Positions 1 to 12,134 of a DNA stretch of 64,000 bases are shown piece after piece. Each line of letters opens with the position of its first letter. The first letter of the stretch is position 1. The notes below the pieces were generated by a model that did not search any database, had not been told where the DNA came from, and saw only the letters and a program-made list of their open reading frames with translations. Both the position numbers and the translations under genes were made by a program. Source of the DNA: Ceratotherium simum simum (Eukaryota; Chordata; Mammalia; Perissodactyla; Rhinocerotidae); assembly GCF_000283155.1 (NCBI RefSeq), contig NW_004454229.1, positions 8,960,537 to 9,024,536 of the forward strand. Direction: 5' to 3'.

Positions 1-110
1 ATGACGAAATAGAAGTACAATGATGTACACCTGAAATTTTTACAATGTTATAAACCAATGTTACTGCAATAAACAAAAAATTAAAAAAAAAAAGAAAAGA
101 AAAAACTATG
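1..110 (+). mobile_element. LINE-1 3' tail with poly-A, cut by window edge
   Basis: The motif gatgtacacctgaaat followed by an A-rich tail is the 3' terminus of a Laurasiatherian-type LINE-1. A second copy of the same terminus occurs at about 715-800. The body of this element lies left of the window. Confidence 0.6.
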
Positions 111-3100
111 AGGGAAAAAATCTCATTGGTAAAGGCAAACATATAGTAAAAGTAGTGAATCAACCATCTATATAGCTAGTATGATGGTTAAAAGAAAAAA
201 GTAGTAAAATCATCTATATCTACAATAAGTAGTTAAGGGATACACAAAATTTAAAAAATGTGAAATATGACATCAAAAACATAAAATGGGGGGCAGGAGT
301 TAAAATGTAGTGCTTTTAGAATGTGCTGGAACTTAAGCCGCCATCATCTTAAAATAGACTGCTATACATAGGTTGTTATATATGAACCTCACGGTAACTG
401 CAAACCAAAAGCCTATAATAAATACACAAGAAATAAAGAGAAAGAAATAGAAACATCACACTGAAGAAAAACATCAAATCACAATGGAAGAGAGCAAAAA
501 GAAAGGAACAGAGAAGAACTACAAAAACAACCAGAAAAAAATTAACAAAGTGGCAATAAGCATATACCTATCAATAATTAGTTTAAATTTAAGTGGACTA
601 AATGCTCCAATCAAAAGGGGAAAGGGATGGGGGGAGGGCAAAAAGAGTAAAGGGGCACATATGTATAGTGATGGGTAGAAACTAGACTTTTGACGGTGAA
701 CACCATGCAGTCTGCACAGAAACTGAAATATAATGATGTACACCTGAAATCTGCAGAGTGTTATAAAACAATGTGACCTCAATACAATAATTTTAAAAAA
801 AGACATAGGGTGGCTGAGAAAAATAAGACCCATATGTATGCTGCCTACAAGAGACTTGCTTCAGATCTAAATACACACACAGATCTGAAAGTGAAGGGAT
901 GGAAAAAGATATTCTATTTAAATGGAAATGAAAAGAAATTTAGGGTAGCAATACTTTTATCAGACAAAATAGACTTTAAAACAAAGTCTATGAGAAGTGA
1001 CAAAGGGATTATCTAACGATAAAAAGGTAAATCCAACAAAAGGATATAACACTTGTAAATATCTATGCACCCAACATAGGAGCACCTAAATACATAAATC
1101 AAATATTAATAGACATAAAGGGAGAAATTGACAGTAGTATAATAATAGTAGGGGACTTTAACACCCCACTTACATCAATGGATAGATCATCCAGACAGAA
1201 AATCAATAAGGAAACATTGGCCTTAAACAACACATTAGACCAGATGGACTTAATACATATATACAGAATCTTCCATTGAAAACAGCAGAATACACATTAT
1301 TTTCAAGTGCACATGGAACATTCTCCAGAATAGATCACATGTTAGGCCACAAAACAAGTCTCAACAAATTTAAGGAGATTGAAATCATATCAAATATCTT
1401 TTATGACCTCAACGGTATGAAACTAGAAATAATTACAAGAAGAAAATTGGAAAAAACACAAACACGTGGAAGCTAAACAACAGCTACTAAACAGCCAATG
1501 GGTCAATGAAGAAATCAAAGAGGAAATTTAAAAAATACCTTGAGACAAATGAAAATGGAAACACGATGTTCCAAAATCCATGGAACGCAGCACAAGCAGT
1601 TATAAGAGGAAAGTTCACGGCAATGCAGGCCTACCTTAAGCAACAAGAAATCTCCAATAAACAATCTAACCTTACACCTAAAGGAAATAGAAGAAGAAGA
1701 ACAAACAAAGCCCAAAGTTAATAGTAGGAAGGAATAATAAAGACAAGAGTGGAGATAAGTAAAATAGAGACTGAAAAAAAAAAAAAAAGAAAATATCAAT
1801 GAAACTAAGAGCTGATTCTTTGAAAAGATAAAATTGACAAATCTTTAGCCAGATTCATCAAGAAAAAAAGAGAGAGGGCCCAAATAAATGAAATTATAAG
1901 TGAAAGAGAAGAAGTTACAACTGACACCACAGAAATGCAAAGGATCATAAGAAATTACCACGAACAATTATATGCCAACAAATCGGACAACCTAGAAGAA
2001 ATACGTAAATTCTTAGAAACATACAATCTTCCAAGACTGAATCAGGAGGAAATAGAAAATCTGAACAGACCAATTACTAGTAATGAAATTGAATCAGTAA
2101 TCAAAAAACTCCCAACAAATGAAAGTCCAGGACCAGTTGGCTTTACGGGTAAATTCTACCAAACATTTAAAGGAGAGTTAATACCCATACTTCTCAAACT
2201 ATTCCAGAAAATTGAAGAGGAAAGAAAGCTTCCAAACTCATTCTATGAGGCCGGCATTATCCTGATACCAAAACCAGACAGATATTGCAAAAAAAGAAAA
2301 TTACAAGCCAATATTTATGATGAACATAAACGCAAAAATCCTCAACGAAATTTAGCAAACCAAATTCAACAATACATTAAAAGGATCATACAGCATGATC
2401 AAGTGGGATTTATCCCAGGGGTGGAAGGTTGGTTCAACATCCACAAATCAATCAATGTGATACACCACATTAGCAAAATGAAGAGTAAAAACCACATGAT
2501 CATCTCAATAGATGTAGAAAAAACGCTTGACAAAATTCAACATCCATTTATGATGAAACTTCTCAACAAAGTGGATATAGAGGGGACATATCTCAACATA
2601 ATAAAGGCCATATATGACAAGCCCATAGCTAACATCTTACCGAACTGTGAAATCTGAAAGCTTAGGATCTTAGGATCAGGAACCAGACAAGGATGCCCAC
2701 TCTTGCCACTTTTATTCCACATAGTACTGTAAGTTCTAGACAGAGCAATCGACAAGAAAAAGAAACAAAAGGCATCCAAATTGGAAAGGAAGAGGTAAAA
2801 CTGTCACTATTTGTGGATAACATGACACCATATATAGAAAACCCTAAAGACTCCACCAAAAAATTATTAGAACTAATAAATGAATTCAGTAAAGTTGCAG
2901 GGTACAAAATCAATATACAGAAATCTGTTGTATTTCTTTACACTAAAAATGAACTGTTAGAAAGACAAATTAAGAAAACAATCCTATTTACAATTACATC
3001 AAAAAGAATAAAATACCTAGGAATAAATTTAACCAAGGAGGTGAAAGACCTGTACTCTGATAACCATAAGATATTCATAAAAGAAATTGAAGATGACACA

Positions 3101-4916
3101 AATAAATGGAAAGACATTCCATGCTCATGAATTAGAAGAATTAATATTGTTAAAATGTCCATACTACCCAAAGCCATCTACAGATTCAGTGCAATGCTTA
3201 TCAAAATACCAATGGCGTTTTTCACAGAGCTAGAACAAATAATCCTAAAATTTGTATGGAACCACGAGACCCGAAATAGCCAAAGCAATCTTGAGAAAGA
3301 AGAACAAAGCTGGAGGTATCATGCTCCTTGATTTCAAACTATACTACAAAGCTATAGTAATCAAAACAGCATGGTACTGGCACAAAAACAGACACACAGA
3401 TCAATGGAACACGATAGCCCAGAAATAAACCCACACTTATATGGTCAATTAATCTACAACAAAAGAAGAAATAATATACAATGGGGAAAAGACAGTCTCT
3501 TCAAAAAATGGTGTTGGAAAAACTGGACAGCTACTTGCAAAAGAATGAAACTGGAACACTTTCTTACACCATATAAAAAAAATAAAGCCAAAACGGATTA
3601 AAGATTTAAATTAAGACCCGAAACCGTAAAACTCCTAGAAGAAAACATAAGCAGTTAATTCTTTGGCATCCTTTTAGCAGTACGTTTTTTGGATCCATCT
3701 CCTCAGGAGATGGAAAAAAAGCAAAAATTAACAAGTGAGTCTATATCAAACTAAAAAGCTTTTATACAGTGAAAGAAACCATCCACAAAATGAAAAGGCA
3801 ACCTACCTAATGGGAGAAGGTATTCACAAATGATATATCTGATAAGGGGTTAACATCCAAAAGATATAAAGAACTCATACAACTCAATATCAAAAAACCA
3901 AACACTTGATTAAAAAATGGGCAGACAACCTGAATAGATATTTTTCCAAAGAAGACATACAGATGACCAACAGGTACATGAAAAGATGCTTTACATCATT
4001 AATCATCTGGGAAAGGCAAATCAAAACCACAATAAGATATCACCTCACACCTGTTACAATGGCTATTATCAAAAAAACAACAAATAGCAAGTGTTGGCAA
4101 GGATGTGGAGAAAAGGGAACCCTTGTGCACTGTTGGTGGGAGTGTAAATTGGTGAGAATGTAAATTGGCACAGCCACTATGGAAAACAGTACAGAAGTTC
4201 CTCAAAAATTAAAAATAGAAATACCATATCATCCAGCAATTCCATTTCTGGGTATTTATCCAAAAAAAAAAAAACCTAAAACACTAATTTGAAAGGATAT
4301 ATGCACCCCTATGTTCATTGCAGCATTATTTACAATAGCCAACACAAGGAAGCAACCTAAGTGTCCATCAGTAGAGGAATGAATAAAGAAGATGTGGTAT
4401 ATATACACAATGGACTACTACTCAGCCATAAAAAAAGAAATCTTGCCATTTGCAACAATGTGGATGGACCTAGAGGGTATTATAGTAAGTAAAATAAGTC
4501 AGACAGAGAAAGACAAATATGGATGGTCTAACTCATATGTGGAACCTGAAAAACAAAACAAGTGAACAAACAAAACAAAACAGAAACAAAGTCATAGATA
4601 CAGAGAACAAACTGGTGGTCTCCGGAGGGGAAGGAGGTGGGGGATGGGCAAAATAGGTGAAGAGGATTAAGAGGTTACAAACTTCCAGTTATAAAATAAG
4701 TAAATCATGGGGACGTAATGTACAGCATAAGGAATATAGTCAATAATATTGTAATAACTTTGTATGGTGACAGATGGTGACTAGACTTAAACCGTGGTGA
4801 TCGTTTCATAGTACATACAAATATCAAATCACTGTGTTGTACATGTGAAACTAATATAATTTTGGTATGTCAACTATACTTCAATGAAAGTAAGTAAATA
4901 AATAAATAAAATAAAA
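111..4916 (+). mobile_element. LINE-1 with decayed ORF2, plus orientation
   Basis: Contains inter-ORF sequence (111-480), decayed ORF2 (about 484-4230, interrupted by another insertion) and a 3' UTR ending in an AAAT-rich tail near 4916. ORF2 features: the endonuclease start ISLNLSGLNAPIKR at 484-678, then DLKVKGWKKIFYLNGNEKKF after the insertion (810-1016), reverse transcriptase segments at 1935-2657 and 2693-3130, and a C-terminal Cys-rich piece ([18 protein letters not shown]) at 3906-4163. The polymerase motif, normally FADD, reads FVDN, and the frame is broken repeatedly, so the element is dead. Confidence 0.93.
618..797 (+). mobile_element. Truncated LINE-1 tail nested in the endonuclease region
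   Basis: About 180 bp of LINE-1 3' UTR (from the G-rich gggatggggggagggc run through gatgtacacctgaaat to the A tail) interrupts ORF2 exactly between LNAPIKR and VAEKNKT, where intact elements are continuous. An A-rich AAAAG flanks both sides as a possible short target-site duplication. It resembles the element end at 1-110. Confidence 0.75.
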
Positions 4917-5099
4917 TTCTGACTTTTTTCAGAATCACTGGCTTGTGGTAATAAAAACCAGACTAACTTCTGGTTTATTATGGTTTAAAAATCTCTTCAG
5001 ATGCCACATGCCTTTATTGGATGCATCCAGCGTCCCACCTCCCCCACTTGGTACACCACTGCCTGATCCTTGTCTATTGGTACATTACTGTCAAGTCTA

Positions 5100-5335
5100 A
5101 GTGTTTAAGCTCCGGTTCTGCAGTTTAGATCCTGGCTTTGCATCTTATTTGCTGTCTTACTTTGGGCATATTTTTTATCCTCTCTGTGCTCCGATTCCTT
5201 ATCTATAAATGGGAGTAGCAGTAGTACTCACATCATAGAGTTATTGTGCGTATTAAATGAGTAATGCATGCAAAGCGCTTTTCAGAGCATCTGGCACATG
5301 GTAAGTGTTGAATAAGTGTTAGCTGTTTTTGCTAT
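5100..5335 (+). repeat. MIR SINE, plus
   Basis: Shows the MIR core order: failed tRNA-like start, the 'ttactttgggca' core, cctctctgtgctccg, then an aataagtgttagctg end. Confidence 0.75.
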
Positions 5336-5678
5336 TACTATCTGTGTCCTCCTCTCCAACCCCACTCCCGCTGCTTTGAATCAAACCCTTCTCTTCTCTC
5401 AAATGAGCAATTGCAGAATCTCCTGGTGGTCCTCCTGCCTCCAGACCCACTCCTCAGTTAGGTGTGGGGCTACCTTGTGCGTGTTTGATGAGTTGTTCCA
5501 AATCACATGGACTTCAAAATCATCACAGATGGAAACACAATTTGGACATAGTCTATTCAACTTCAAAGCCTGATACTGGTTATTCTACCTCTCTTATCTC
5601 TGAGATGTGCCGAAGAATCCTAGACCACTCCCTGTTTAAAACTATCTGCCTCCAAAACCTCATTTTGCCTTGATATCC

Positions 5679-6155
5679 TGTATTAGTTTTCTGAGTCTGC
5701 TGTAATAAATTGCCACCAACTGAGTAGCTTAAAACAGCAGATATTTATTCTCTCATAGTTCTGGAGGCCAGAATTCTGAAATTAAGATGTTGGCAGGGCC
5801 ACGCTCCCTCTGGAGGCTGCAGGGGAGAGCGTGTTCTCTGCCTCTTCTGGCTTCTGGTGGCTGTTGACAGTCCTTGACTTGTGGCTGCACCTCTCTCCCC
5901 TCTGCCTCTGTGGTTACACTGCCTCCTCTTCTTCTGTGTGTCTCCTTTGTGTGTCTGTTAAATCTCCGTCTACGTTCCTCTTACAAGGACACTGTGATGG
6001 CATTTAGGGCCGACCCAGATAATCCAGAGTAATCTCATCTCACAAACTTTAATAATATTTGCAAAGACCCTTTTTTCCAAATTAGGTAACATTTACAACT
6101 TTCAAGGATTAGGACTTGATTTCTTTGCATGGCCATTATTCCACCTGTCATACAT
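5679..6155 (-). mobile_element. MLT1-type MaLR solo LTR remnant, minus
   Basis: Starts tgtattagttttctgag and includes gtagcttaaaacagcag, a region that reverse-complements to the polyadenylation part of MLT1 LTRs. No internal retroviral sequence is attached; it is a solo remnant. Confidence 0.8.
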
Positions 6156-6580
6156 CCTAAACCACGTCTTTCTCACATGTTGCAGTTTCAATAGCAGATA
6201 GCACAGGTGAATGACTTACAGTTTAAATCAGAATTGAAGTATTTCCTCAAGGACTCAAAAAAAGTCTTTAAAGTAATCCTTAAAATAATTAAATTCTGTT
6301 AATTATTTAAGTGAAATGCCACCCTAGTTTCTTTTTATTAATATGTTTCTTCCTCTCAAAATTACCCAAAAACGTGCATTTTGGGAAAGAAACATTATCT
6401 ACTAGCTAGAAAAGAAAATTATGTCTTAATGATACCAACCACAGGGATTGGCACAGAGAAGTCCCTAAGGGAGTGTCTGCACCAACCTGTCTGCAACACC
6501 ATTCTTCATTATTTGACAACAACTTAGAAAATAGGGAGCCAGTGGAAATGAACCCCATGGCTGTACCACCATTCCAAGTA

Positions 6581-6790
6581 CAGTCATGAGCCATGTAACA
6601 ATATTTCAGTCAATGATCGACCACACGTATGACAGTGGCCCCATAAGATTAGTACCATACAGCCTAGGTGTGTAGTAGGCTACACCATCTAGGTTTGTGT
6701 AAGTGTACCCTATGATGTTCGTGCAATGACAAAATTGCCTAACAACACATTTCTCAGAATGTATACCCATCATTAAGCGAAACATGACTG
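6581..6790. mobile_element. Short TA-flanked inverted-terminal-repeat DNA transposon
   Basis: The element begins CAGTCATG and ends CATGACTG, with TA immediately outside on both sides (6579-6580 and 6791-6792), the signature of Tc1/mariner-type insertion. At 210 bp it is non-autonomous. The interior (gtaggctacaccatctagg) is a sequence I have met as a dispersed mammalian repeat but cannot name confidently. Confidence 0.8.
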
Positions 6791-6811
6791 TATAGAAACC
6801 ACAGGAAGGAT

Positions 6812-7440
6812 AATAATGGCATTAATAGTTACCATTTATTGAGTAATTTCTATATACAAGGCACTGTTTTAGTGCTTTAAATAAATTGTCTTATTTGACT
6901 TTCACAGCCAACTGTAAGTGATATCATTGTCCGTTTGCTTAGGTCACCCATTAAGAAAGTGGCAGAACCTAGATTTAAAACTTGGTCATTCTGATTCCAA
7001 AATGCCCACGTGTCTGACCACTTCGCTTTACTGCCTCCCCCTGAACTATATGGAGAGTAATAAGCAATATTAGCAGTCAGCTAATCCAATTCCCACTCAG
7101 TCATAATTCCCTGGAGTAGCCCAACAGCTGGCCACAAGAATAATGATGAGGTTGATAATTATTATTATTGAGTGCGTACCAGGAACCAGGCAAAGTGCCG
7201 ATTTCTTTACGTGCATTATCGCTAATCTTTACAACACTCTCAGATATATCCTATTTTACGGATAAGAAAACTGAGAGCCAGAGACGTTAAGTAATTTACC
7301 TAGTGACACATATACAGTAAGTGGCAGGACTGGAATTCCAACCCAGCTGAAAATGGGATTGATAATGGTACTTCACCTCCTAAACTTGTGAGGATTAAAA
7401 GAGATAAAGATTGTGAAGCGTTTGGTCAATATTAAGCACT
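6812..7440. repeat. Cluster of MIR SINEs
   Basis: Two minus-oriented MIRs (6812-7035, 7145-7350; each with the gtgccaggcactg-like start and a degenerate aactgagagccagag core), then a plus-oriented MIR end (7350-7440) whose last part resumes at 7701 after the ERE insertion. Confidence 0.7.
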
Positions 7441-7441
7441 C

Positions 7442-7691
7442 AAGGACCGGCCCGGTGGCGTAGCAAAGTTCGCGCGCTCTGCTTCAGCGGCTGAGGGTTC
7501 GTGGGTTCGGATCCCGGGCGTGGACCGACACACTGCTTGTCAAGCCATGCTGTGGCGGCGGCCCACATATAAAGTAGAGGAAGATGGGCACGGATGTTAG
7601 CCCAGGGCCAGTCTTCTTCAGCAAAAGAGAGGAGGATTGGCAATGGATGTTAGCTCAGGGCTAATCATCCTCACAAAAAAATAAAAAACAG
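7442..7691 (+). mobile_element. ERE SINE (perissodactyl tRNA-derived), full length, plus
   Basis: Begins ggaccggcccggtggcg, has the Pol III B box GGTTCGGATCC at 7504-7514, the middle part acatataaagtagaggaag and an A-rich end. Flanked by target-site duplications TAAGCACTC at 7433-7441 and 7692-7700. Inserted in a MIR end. It is the main evidence for a horse-like genome. Confidence 0.95.
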
Positions 7692-8139
7692 TAAGCACTC
7701 GATAAATGGTAGCTACCATCACCATTATCATCACGTTGGTAACTGCAGGTCTTAAAACTCTGATAAACTTTTTAAAGAGTGAGAAAGAGAATTGGCTCTA
7801 CATTGGAATGCTGAGCACTCCTTTATTTACTGCATTGTGGGGCAAGATGTGGGTAGAAAATTAAAATATCCTCATATTCCCAAATTGATCATTAATTTTA
7901 ATCTCTTCCCACAGAGTTTACAAATCTCTTATCACTGTTATTAATTGAAAGGCAAGGAAGACAAATGGACAGGTGTGATTTTCACCTCTTCTTGCTACCT
8001 CTATCTCTTTGCTCTCTTTGCTAATGAGCAGTTAAGCAGACAGAAGTGGGCAAGAGGACAGAGAGGGGGAAGCTGCATTGCTCCACAACTCACCCACTGC
8101 AATCACCTGGAGAAGGCTGCACTGAAAAAAATAATGATG

Positions 8140-8560
8140 TGGAAACTACTTCTGTTCATTGAGCACCAATGATATGCCAGGCGCAGGGCTAGGTGCTTCC
8201 TAGTACATTCTTTCACTTAGTTCTCACAAAACCCTTTCAAGGTAAGGTGTCATCACAGCCATTTTACATATTAGAAAACAGAAGCTCAGAAAAGGTAAGT
8301 GACTTGCTCACGGTCAGTTGGTAAGTGAATCTGGGATCTGAACCGAAGTCTGTCTAAATTCTCATGCCCATACTCTTTCAACTAGAGGACATAGGTGAAA
8401 AAATCATTAGCAATTGTAATTGGTGAGGTCAACTAGGTCAACCACCTGATTTTACAGATTGAGAAACTGAGGCACAAAGTACTAGGCACTGATACGTTAC
8501 ACAGCAAGTAAGATATAGATTCAGTTTGGGAACGCACTTCTCTTGCTGCTCAAATCATTA
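8140..8560 (-). repeat. MIR SINEs, minus
   Basis: Two consecutive antisense MIR copies, with ccattttacatattagaaaa and then ttttacagattgagaaactg as their conserved cores. Confidence 0.7.
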
Positions 8561-9429
8561 CTTTCTTACTTACTAACAGTCTTGAAGGAGGAGTCTGTGG
8601 GCTGAGCCAAGGTAAAACGCAGCAGAAAATGTGGCACCACACTTTCCCTTATTAGACATTCCGTATGGAGCTCTCCATCAGCGTGTTTTGTATTGTTAGA
8701 TATTTTATCTCCTCAACTAGACTCCAAACTTCTTGAAGGAAGGGATGGGACCTCATATCTCTCTGAATATCCCAGTGTTCAGCTTCCTCCTTCTATGCTA
8801 GTGCCTGACACTGTACACCCTATAGAAAGCAGTATCATGAAACCATAGAGCTCCAAGATTGGTATCATTTTTATTCTTTCTGTCCTTCCTTCAACAAGGA
8901 TTTATTCATCTGCAGTCAAAGCTGGGCCCAGGGCCTCAGTTGATGTCTTCAGAGTGGTCTTTGTCTATCTCTTGAATGGATTCTTTCTACATAGTAGGCA
9001 AGATGACCACTTGATGCCCACAGTTCCTAGCAACGTCAGTAAAAAGAAACTGTCTTTTCCAATAGCTCTGAAAGGAAATCCCCCCAAGAAGACTATGATT
9101 GCCCTACTGTGGAGTCATAAACCAATCCCTGAACCAGTCATTGCAACTTGGCTGATACAGTGTTCTTGTTGCCCAGCCTGGTTCAGACCCACACATCCCT
9201 GTGACTTAGGGGTTAGAGTCTTCCCCACCTGAACCATGAGATATGTCACAAGGAAAGAGGAGATGCCATGACCAGAAGAAATGCTGCAAAGGAAAAGCAA
9301 CAAATATCTTCTAAAAGTGCCTCCTGTGTCCCTGACTATAGATCAAGTGCCAAGTGGATGAAGCCAAATAAGACATGGGCCTCCCTTTGCCACACCTACC
9401 CCCATATGCAAATTGCTCCTAAACTAGTG

Positions 9430-9650
9430 GGAAAGGCAAACAAATAAGCGGATAATCAATGACAACCTTATATGACAAGTGCTAGGAGAGAGGGAAGCAC
9501 AGGGAACTGCAGAATATGTTGCTTAGTTAGGGAAGGCCTTCAGAGGTGGTAAGCCATGAATCTTAAAAGATGAATAGGTACTAACTGGGTGAAGAAGGGG
9601 GAAAGGAGGTCCTTCCCAGCAAGTAGGAAGACCCAAGAAATATCTCATCT
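9430..9650 (-). repeat. L2 fragment, minus
   Basis: Antisense L2 3' region recognised by acaagtgctaggagaga and the ggaaggccttcagaggtgg segment, which on the other strand is the L2 'cctctgaaggccttccc' block. Confidence 0.55.
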
Positions 9651-9869
9651 AAGCCTTTCGTTTGATGCTTGGAGGCCCTATTTAACATTCCAGCTGGTGA
9701 TTGTGCCACCTCTGGTTGAATACTACTGTTGATGAACAGATCCCCTCAAAAGACACCTCTTTAGCTCTCAATCAATAGACAGTTGTTTGTATGTTGAGCT
9801 GAGATCTGCCTGCACAAATCTTGGTTGATGGATAGACAGTGAATGTGTCTGGTCCCAAATCTGATTTAG

Positions 9870-10014
9870 TACCGATACCGGAGCCTCCTGCAGCCAAACA
9901 AGTATGGGGGAACCATCTGCAGCGGCGATGTCTGGGATGAAGCCAGCTGTCACAGTCCCACCTCTTGTCTAAGGCAACCACAGTGTGGACAGGATTTCCA
10001 GTGTAAGGAGACAG
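9870..10014 (+). CDS. C8A: C8A exon 3: end of TSP1-1 and start of LDLR-A (partial gene)
   Basis: First visible coding exon of complement C8 alpha, the subunit that binds C8 beta and C8 gamma and, within C5b-8, is the first complement protein to penetrate the target membrane. The exon begins after a TTTAG acceptor and ends at ACAG|GTGAGT, giving 48 codons plus one base. The translation starts [10 protein letters not shown] and ends with [12 protein letters not shown], which matches recalled human C8 alpha from about residue 58. It carries the second part of the first thrombospondin type 1 repeat, including the [11 protein letters not shown] stretch, and the first two cysteines of the LDL-receptor class A module. 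The preceding exons (signal peptide, propeptide, WSEWTDC half of TSP1-1) were looked for in 5000-9869 and not found, so they should lie upstream of the window. The identification is secure because nine exons join in frame. Confidence 0.96.
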
Positions 10015-10044
10015 GTGAGTAGCATTCCAGCAGGATAACAGCTG

Positions 10045-10195
10045 TGCTTGTCAAACTTCATGTGCAACACAGTTACCCGGGAACTTGTTAAAATGCAGAC
10101 TCCTGAGCCCTTCCCCTAGACGCTGTCATTCTGTAGGTTTGGGACGGGGCCCAGGAATCTGCATTTTAAGCCAAGCCAGCAGCCTAAGTAATTTT
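10045..10195 (+). repeat. MER5A-type DNA transposon remnant
   Basis: Non-autonomous hAT-Charlie element: tcaaacttcatgtgcaaca start, ggcccaggaatctgcatttt near the end. Confidence 0.75.
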
Positions 10196-10239
10196 AATGC
10201 AAGTTTTTAGGAATATCTGTTGATTCACTTAGAAAAGGT

Positions 10240-10930
10240 ACAATTTGCTCATTCATCCATTCATTGAATAAATATTGAATAGGCACATAGTGTGTGCCAG
10301 GAAGTATGCTACCTGCTGGTGATATAGAGACGAAAAAATAATGTGCCTGATGTCAAGGTACTCCTAGTCTCTTTGGGAGAGAGACCTACAAGTAGTCGAT
10401 GACAATATTGTGTGAAGCCAGTGTAATGGGCGTACATCGTGGTCCAATTGGACTCTCTGGCAGGGTGTGCCCAAAGCTGCTTCGGGGAGTCAGAGCAGGC
10501 TTCAAAATGGTACTTGAGCTGAGACTTAGAAAATAAAAGAGTTTGCTAGGAGAAAGAAGGTGCAAAAGCACAGGGATTTAGGGACTGGCTATCAGTGCAG
10601 GATAATTGCAGGTCAGGGCTGTGGGAAGAGCTGCAGGTGATGGGCCAGGTGGGTAGCCGGGGACCAGATCGTGGCATTTGGAAGATGGGGAATGGGGAGC
10701 CACTGGAGGGTACAGAGTTGGGGGATGACATGGTCAGACTGGCATTTTAGAAAGATCACTGGGCGGCTATGTGGAGGATGGATTTTAGAGGGGAGCCTGG
10801 GGCAGGCCCTGAGCTGAGGGGCTGCAGGTGGGAGACAGCGAGGCTTGAAGGAGGGCAGAGGCAGTGAGGACGGAGAGAGGATGGAACAGGATGGAGAGGA
10901 TTGAAGGGCTATATCAGAGGGGGACTTGGA
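10240..10930 (-). repeat. L2 3' fragment, minus, next to exon 4
   Basis: Antisense L2: attcatccattcattgaata and gtgtgtgccaggaagtatg, then the long G-rich stretch with ggagccactggaggg and aaagatcactgggcggctatg that is typical of antisense L2. Confidence 0.75.
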
Positions 10931-11013
10931 CTTGGTGACTACGGATGCGGGTCATGAGGGAGAAGGAAGAGTCCGGGAGGCTCTCGAAGCATCCACAGCC
11001 TCTTCTCTCTCAG

Positions 11014-11161
11014 GTCGCTGCCTGAAACGCCACCTCGTGTGTAATGGAGACAGGGACTGCCTTGATGGCTCTGATGAGGATGACTGTGAAGACGTCAGGG
11101 CCATTGAAGACGACTGCAGCCAATACGACCCCATTCCAGGATCGGAGCAGGCGGCCTTGGG
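11014..11161 (+). CDS. C8A: C8A exon 4: LDLR-A module and start of MACPF region
   Basis: This exon lies between CTCTCTCAG and G|GTGAGT. The single base left by exon 3 plus GT makes a Gly codon, followed by [20 protein letters not shown]. It supplies cysteines 3-6 of the LDL-receptor class A domain and the acidic [11 protein letters not shown] loop that in this family coordinates calcium. The end ([20 protein letters not shown], then QAALG) links into the MACPF domain. It leaves two bases for a Gly codon completed in exon 5. The intron 3 separating it from exon 3 is only 999 bp. Differences from human C8 alpha are scattered and conservative (for example DRD for DQD, IED for IDE). Confidence 0.97.
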
Positions 11162-11308
11162 GTGAGTCACTGCCTTCTAGCTGCTCAGAGGCAGGGAATG
11201 ATTTCTCTTCAAACGTGACTATTAGCTTTGGGGAAAGAAGAGGGTCTTTTTTGGAGGATTCCACTGCAGTGCATCCATGAGGCAGCTCTCACTGTCCCCC
11301 TAAGGTGG

Positions 11309-11586
11309 TGTCTTAGTCTATTTGGGCTGCTATAATAAAATACCACAGACCGGGTAGTTTATAACAACAAAAATCTATTCCTCACTGTTCTGAAGGCTGC
11401 AAATCTGAGACCAGGGTGCCAGCATGGTCAGGTGAGGGCGCTCTTTCAGGTTGCAGACTTCTCGTTGTATCCTCACAAGGTGGAAGGGGCACCGTAGGGT
11501 CTCTTTTATAAGAGCACTAATCCCATTCATGAGGGCTGCACCCTCATGATTTGAACTTTGGGGGAACACATTCAGTCCACAACAGG
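11309..11586 (-). mobile_element. MLT1-type LTR remnant, minus
   Basis: tgtcttagtctatttgggct start and acattcagtccacaacag end; solo LTR. Confidence 0.82.
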
Positions 11587-12134
11587 TGGCTTGCCCAGTC
11601 CCGCCTGCGTAACATGGCTCATGCTTCCCCTCTATGTCTCTGCGTGAGGCTCCTCCTCTCCTTTAACCCCTTACCACTCTACTGCTCACTCCTCTCAGCC
11701 CAGTTCCATTTCCAAGGCCCAGGTAAGAAGCCACATCTTCCATGCAGCCTTCCCTGATGTCCCCCAAAGATACCTCTTCTCTGACCCAACCACACTTTGC
11801 AGTAGCCCTGTTCACATTCTGCTTTGCACTATAGTTGCTGGTATAACCAGGGCTAACGTGTGACCCAGTACAAAGAAAATGGGCTTTGGGGTGAGATGGA
11901 GAGGGGTTTGAATCTACACTCTGCCATTGCTTACTTTCATCTCCCAGGCCACAGTTTTTTTATCTGTCAAGATTCAGTCAGCCTTGATTCTAACTTCTCT
12001 TCATCATGTACGTTATGTTCAGGTTCAGTTCCTTGAATGCATCACACTCTTTTCTTCTGAGACTTAACGAAGTTAGGTCCTTCTTTCTGGAATGTCATTC
12101 CCCATATTCCTAACCTGGCTAACTCTTTGCATAG

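Larger units (their letters stand above)
1..9869 (+). other. C8A: C8A intron 2, 3' portion (inferred)
   Basis: No C8A exon was found in this stretch, so it is inferred to be intron 2. 1-4916 is LINE-1; 5100-5335 MIR; 5679-6155 an MLT1-type LTR; 6581-6790 a small DNA transposon; 6812-7440 MIRs; 7442-7691 an ERE SINE in the MIR 3' end; 8140-8560 further MIRs; 8695-8820 and 9430-9650 L2 remnants. In 7800-8100, 8830-9430 and 9650-9869 I see nothing recognisable. Confidence 0.75.
10015..11013 (+). other. C8A: C8A intron 3
   Basis: A 999-bp GT-AG intron. It contains a MER5A-type DNA transposon remnant (10045-10195) and an antisense L2 3' fragment (about 10240-10930) that runs almost to the exon 4 acceptor, leaving little unique sequence. 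Confidence 0.85.

Noticed and set aside
7442..7691. A tRNA gene, because of a good Pol III B box
   Set aside because: This is an ERE SINE derived from a tRNA; it lacks a cloverleaf and has an A tail with target-site duplications.
5000..9869. C8A exon 1 or 2 (signal peptide, WSEWTDC half of TSP1-1)
   Set aside because: I searched for the expected SNWSEWTDCFPC coding pattern next to splice sites and did not find it; these exons are probably upstream of the window.
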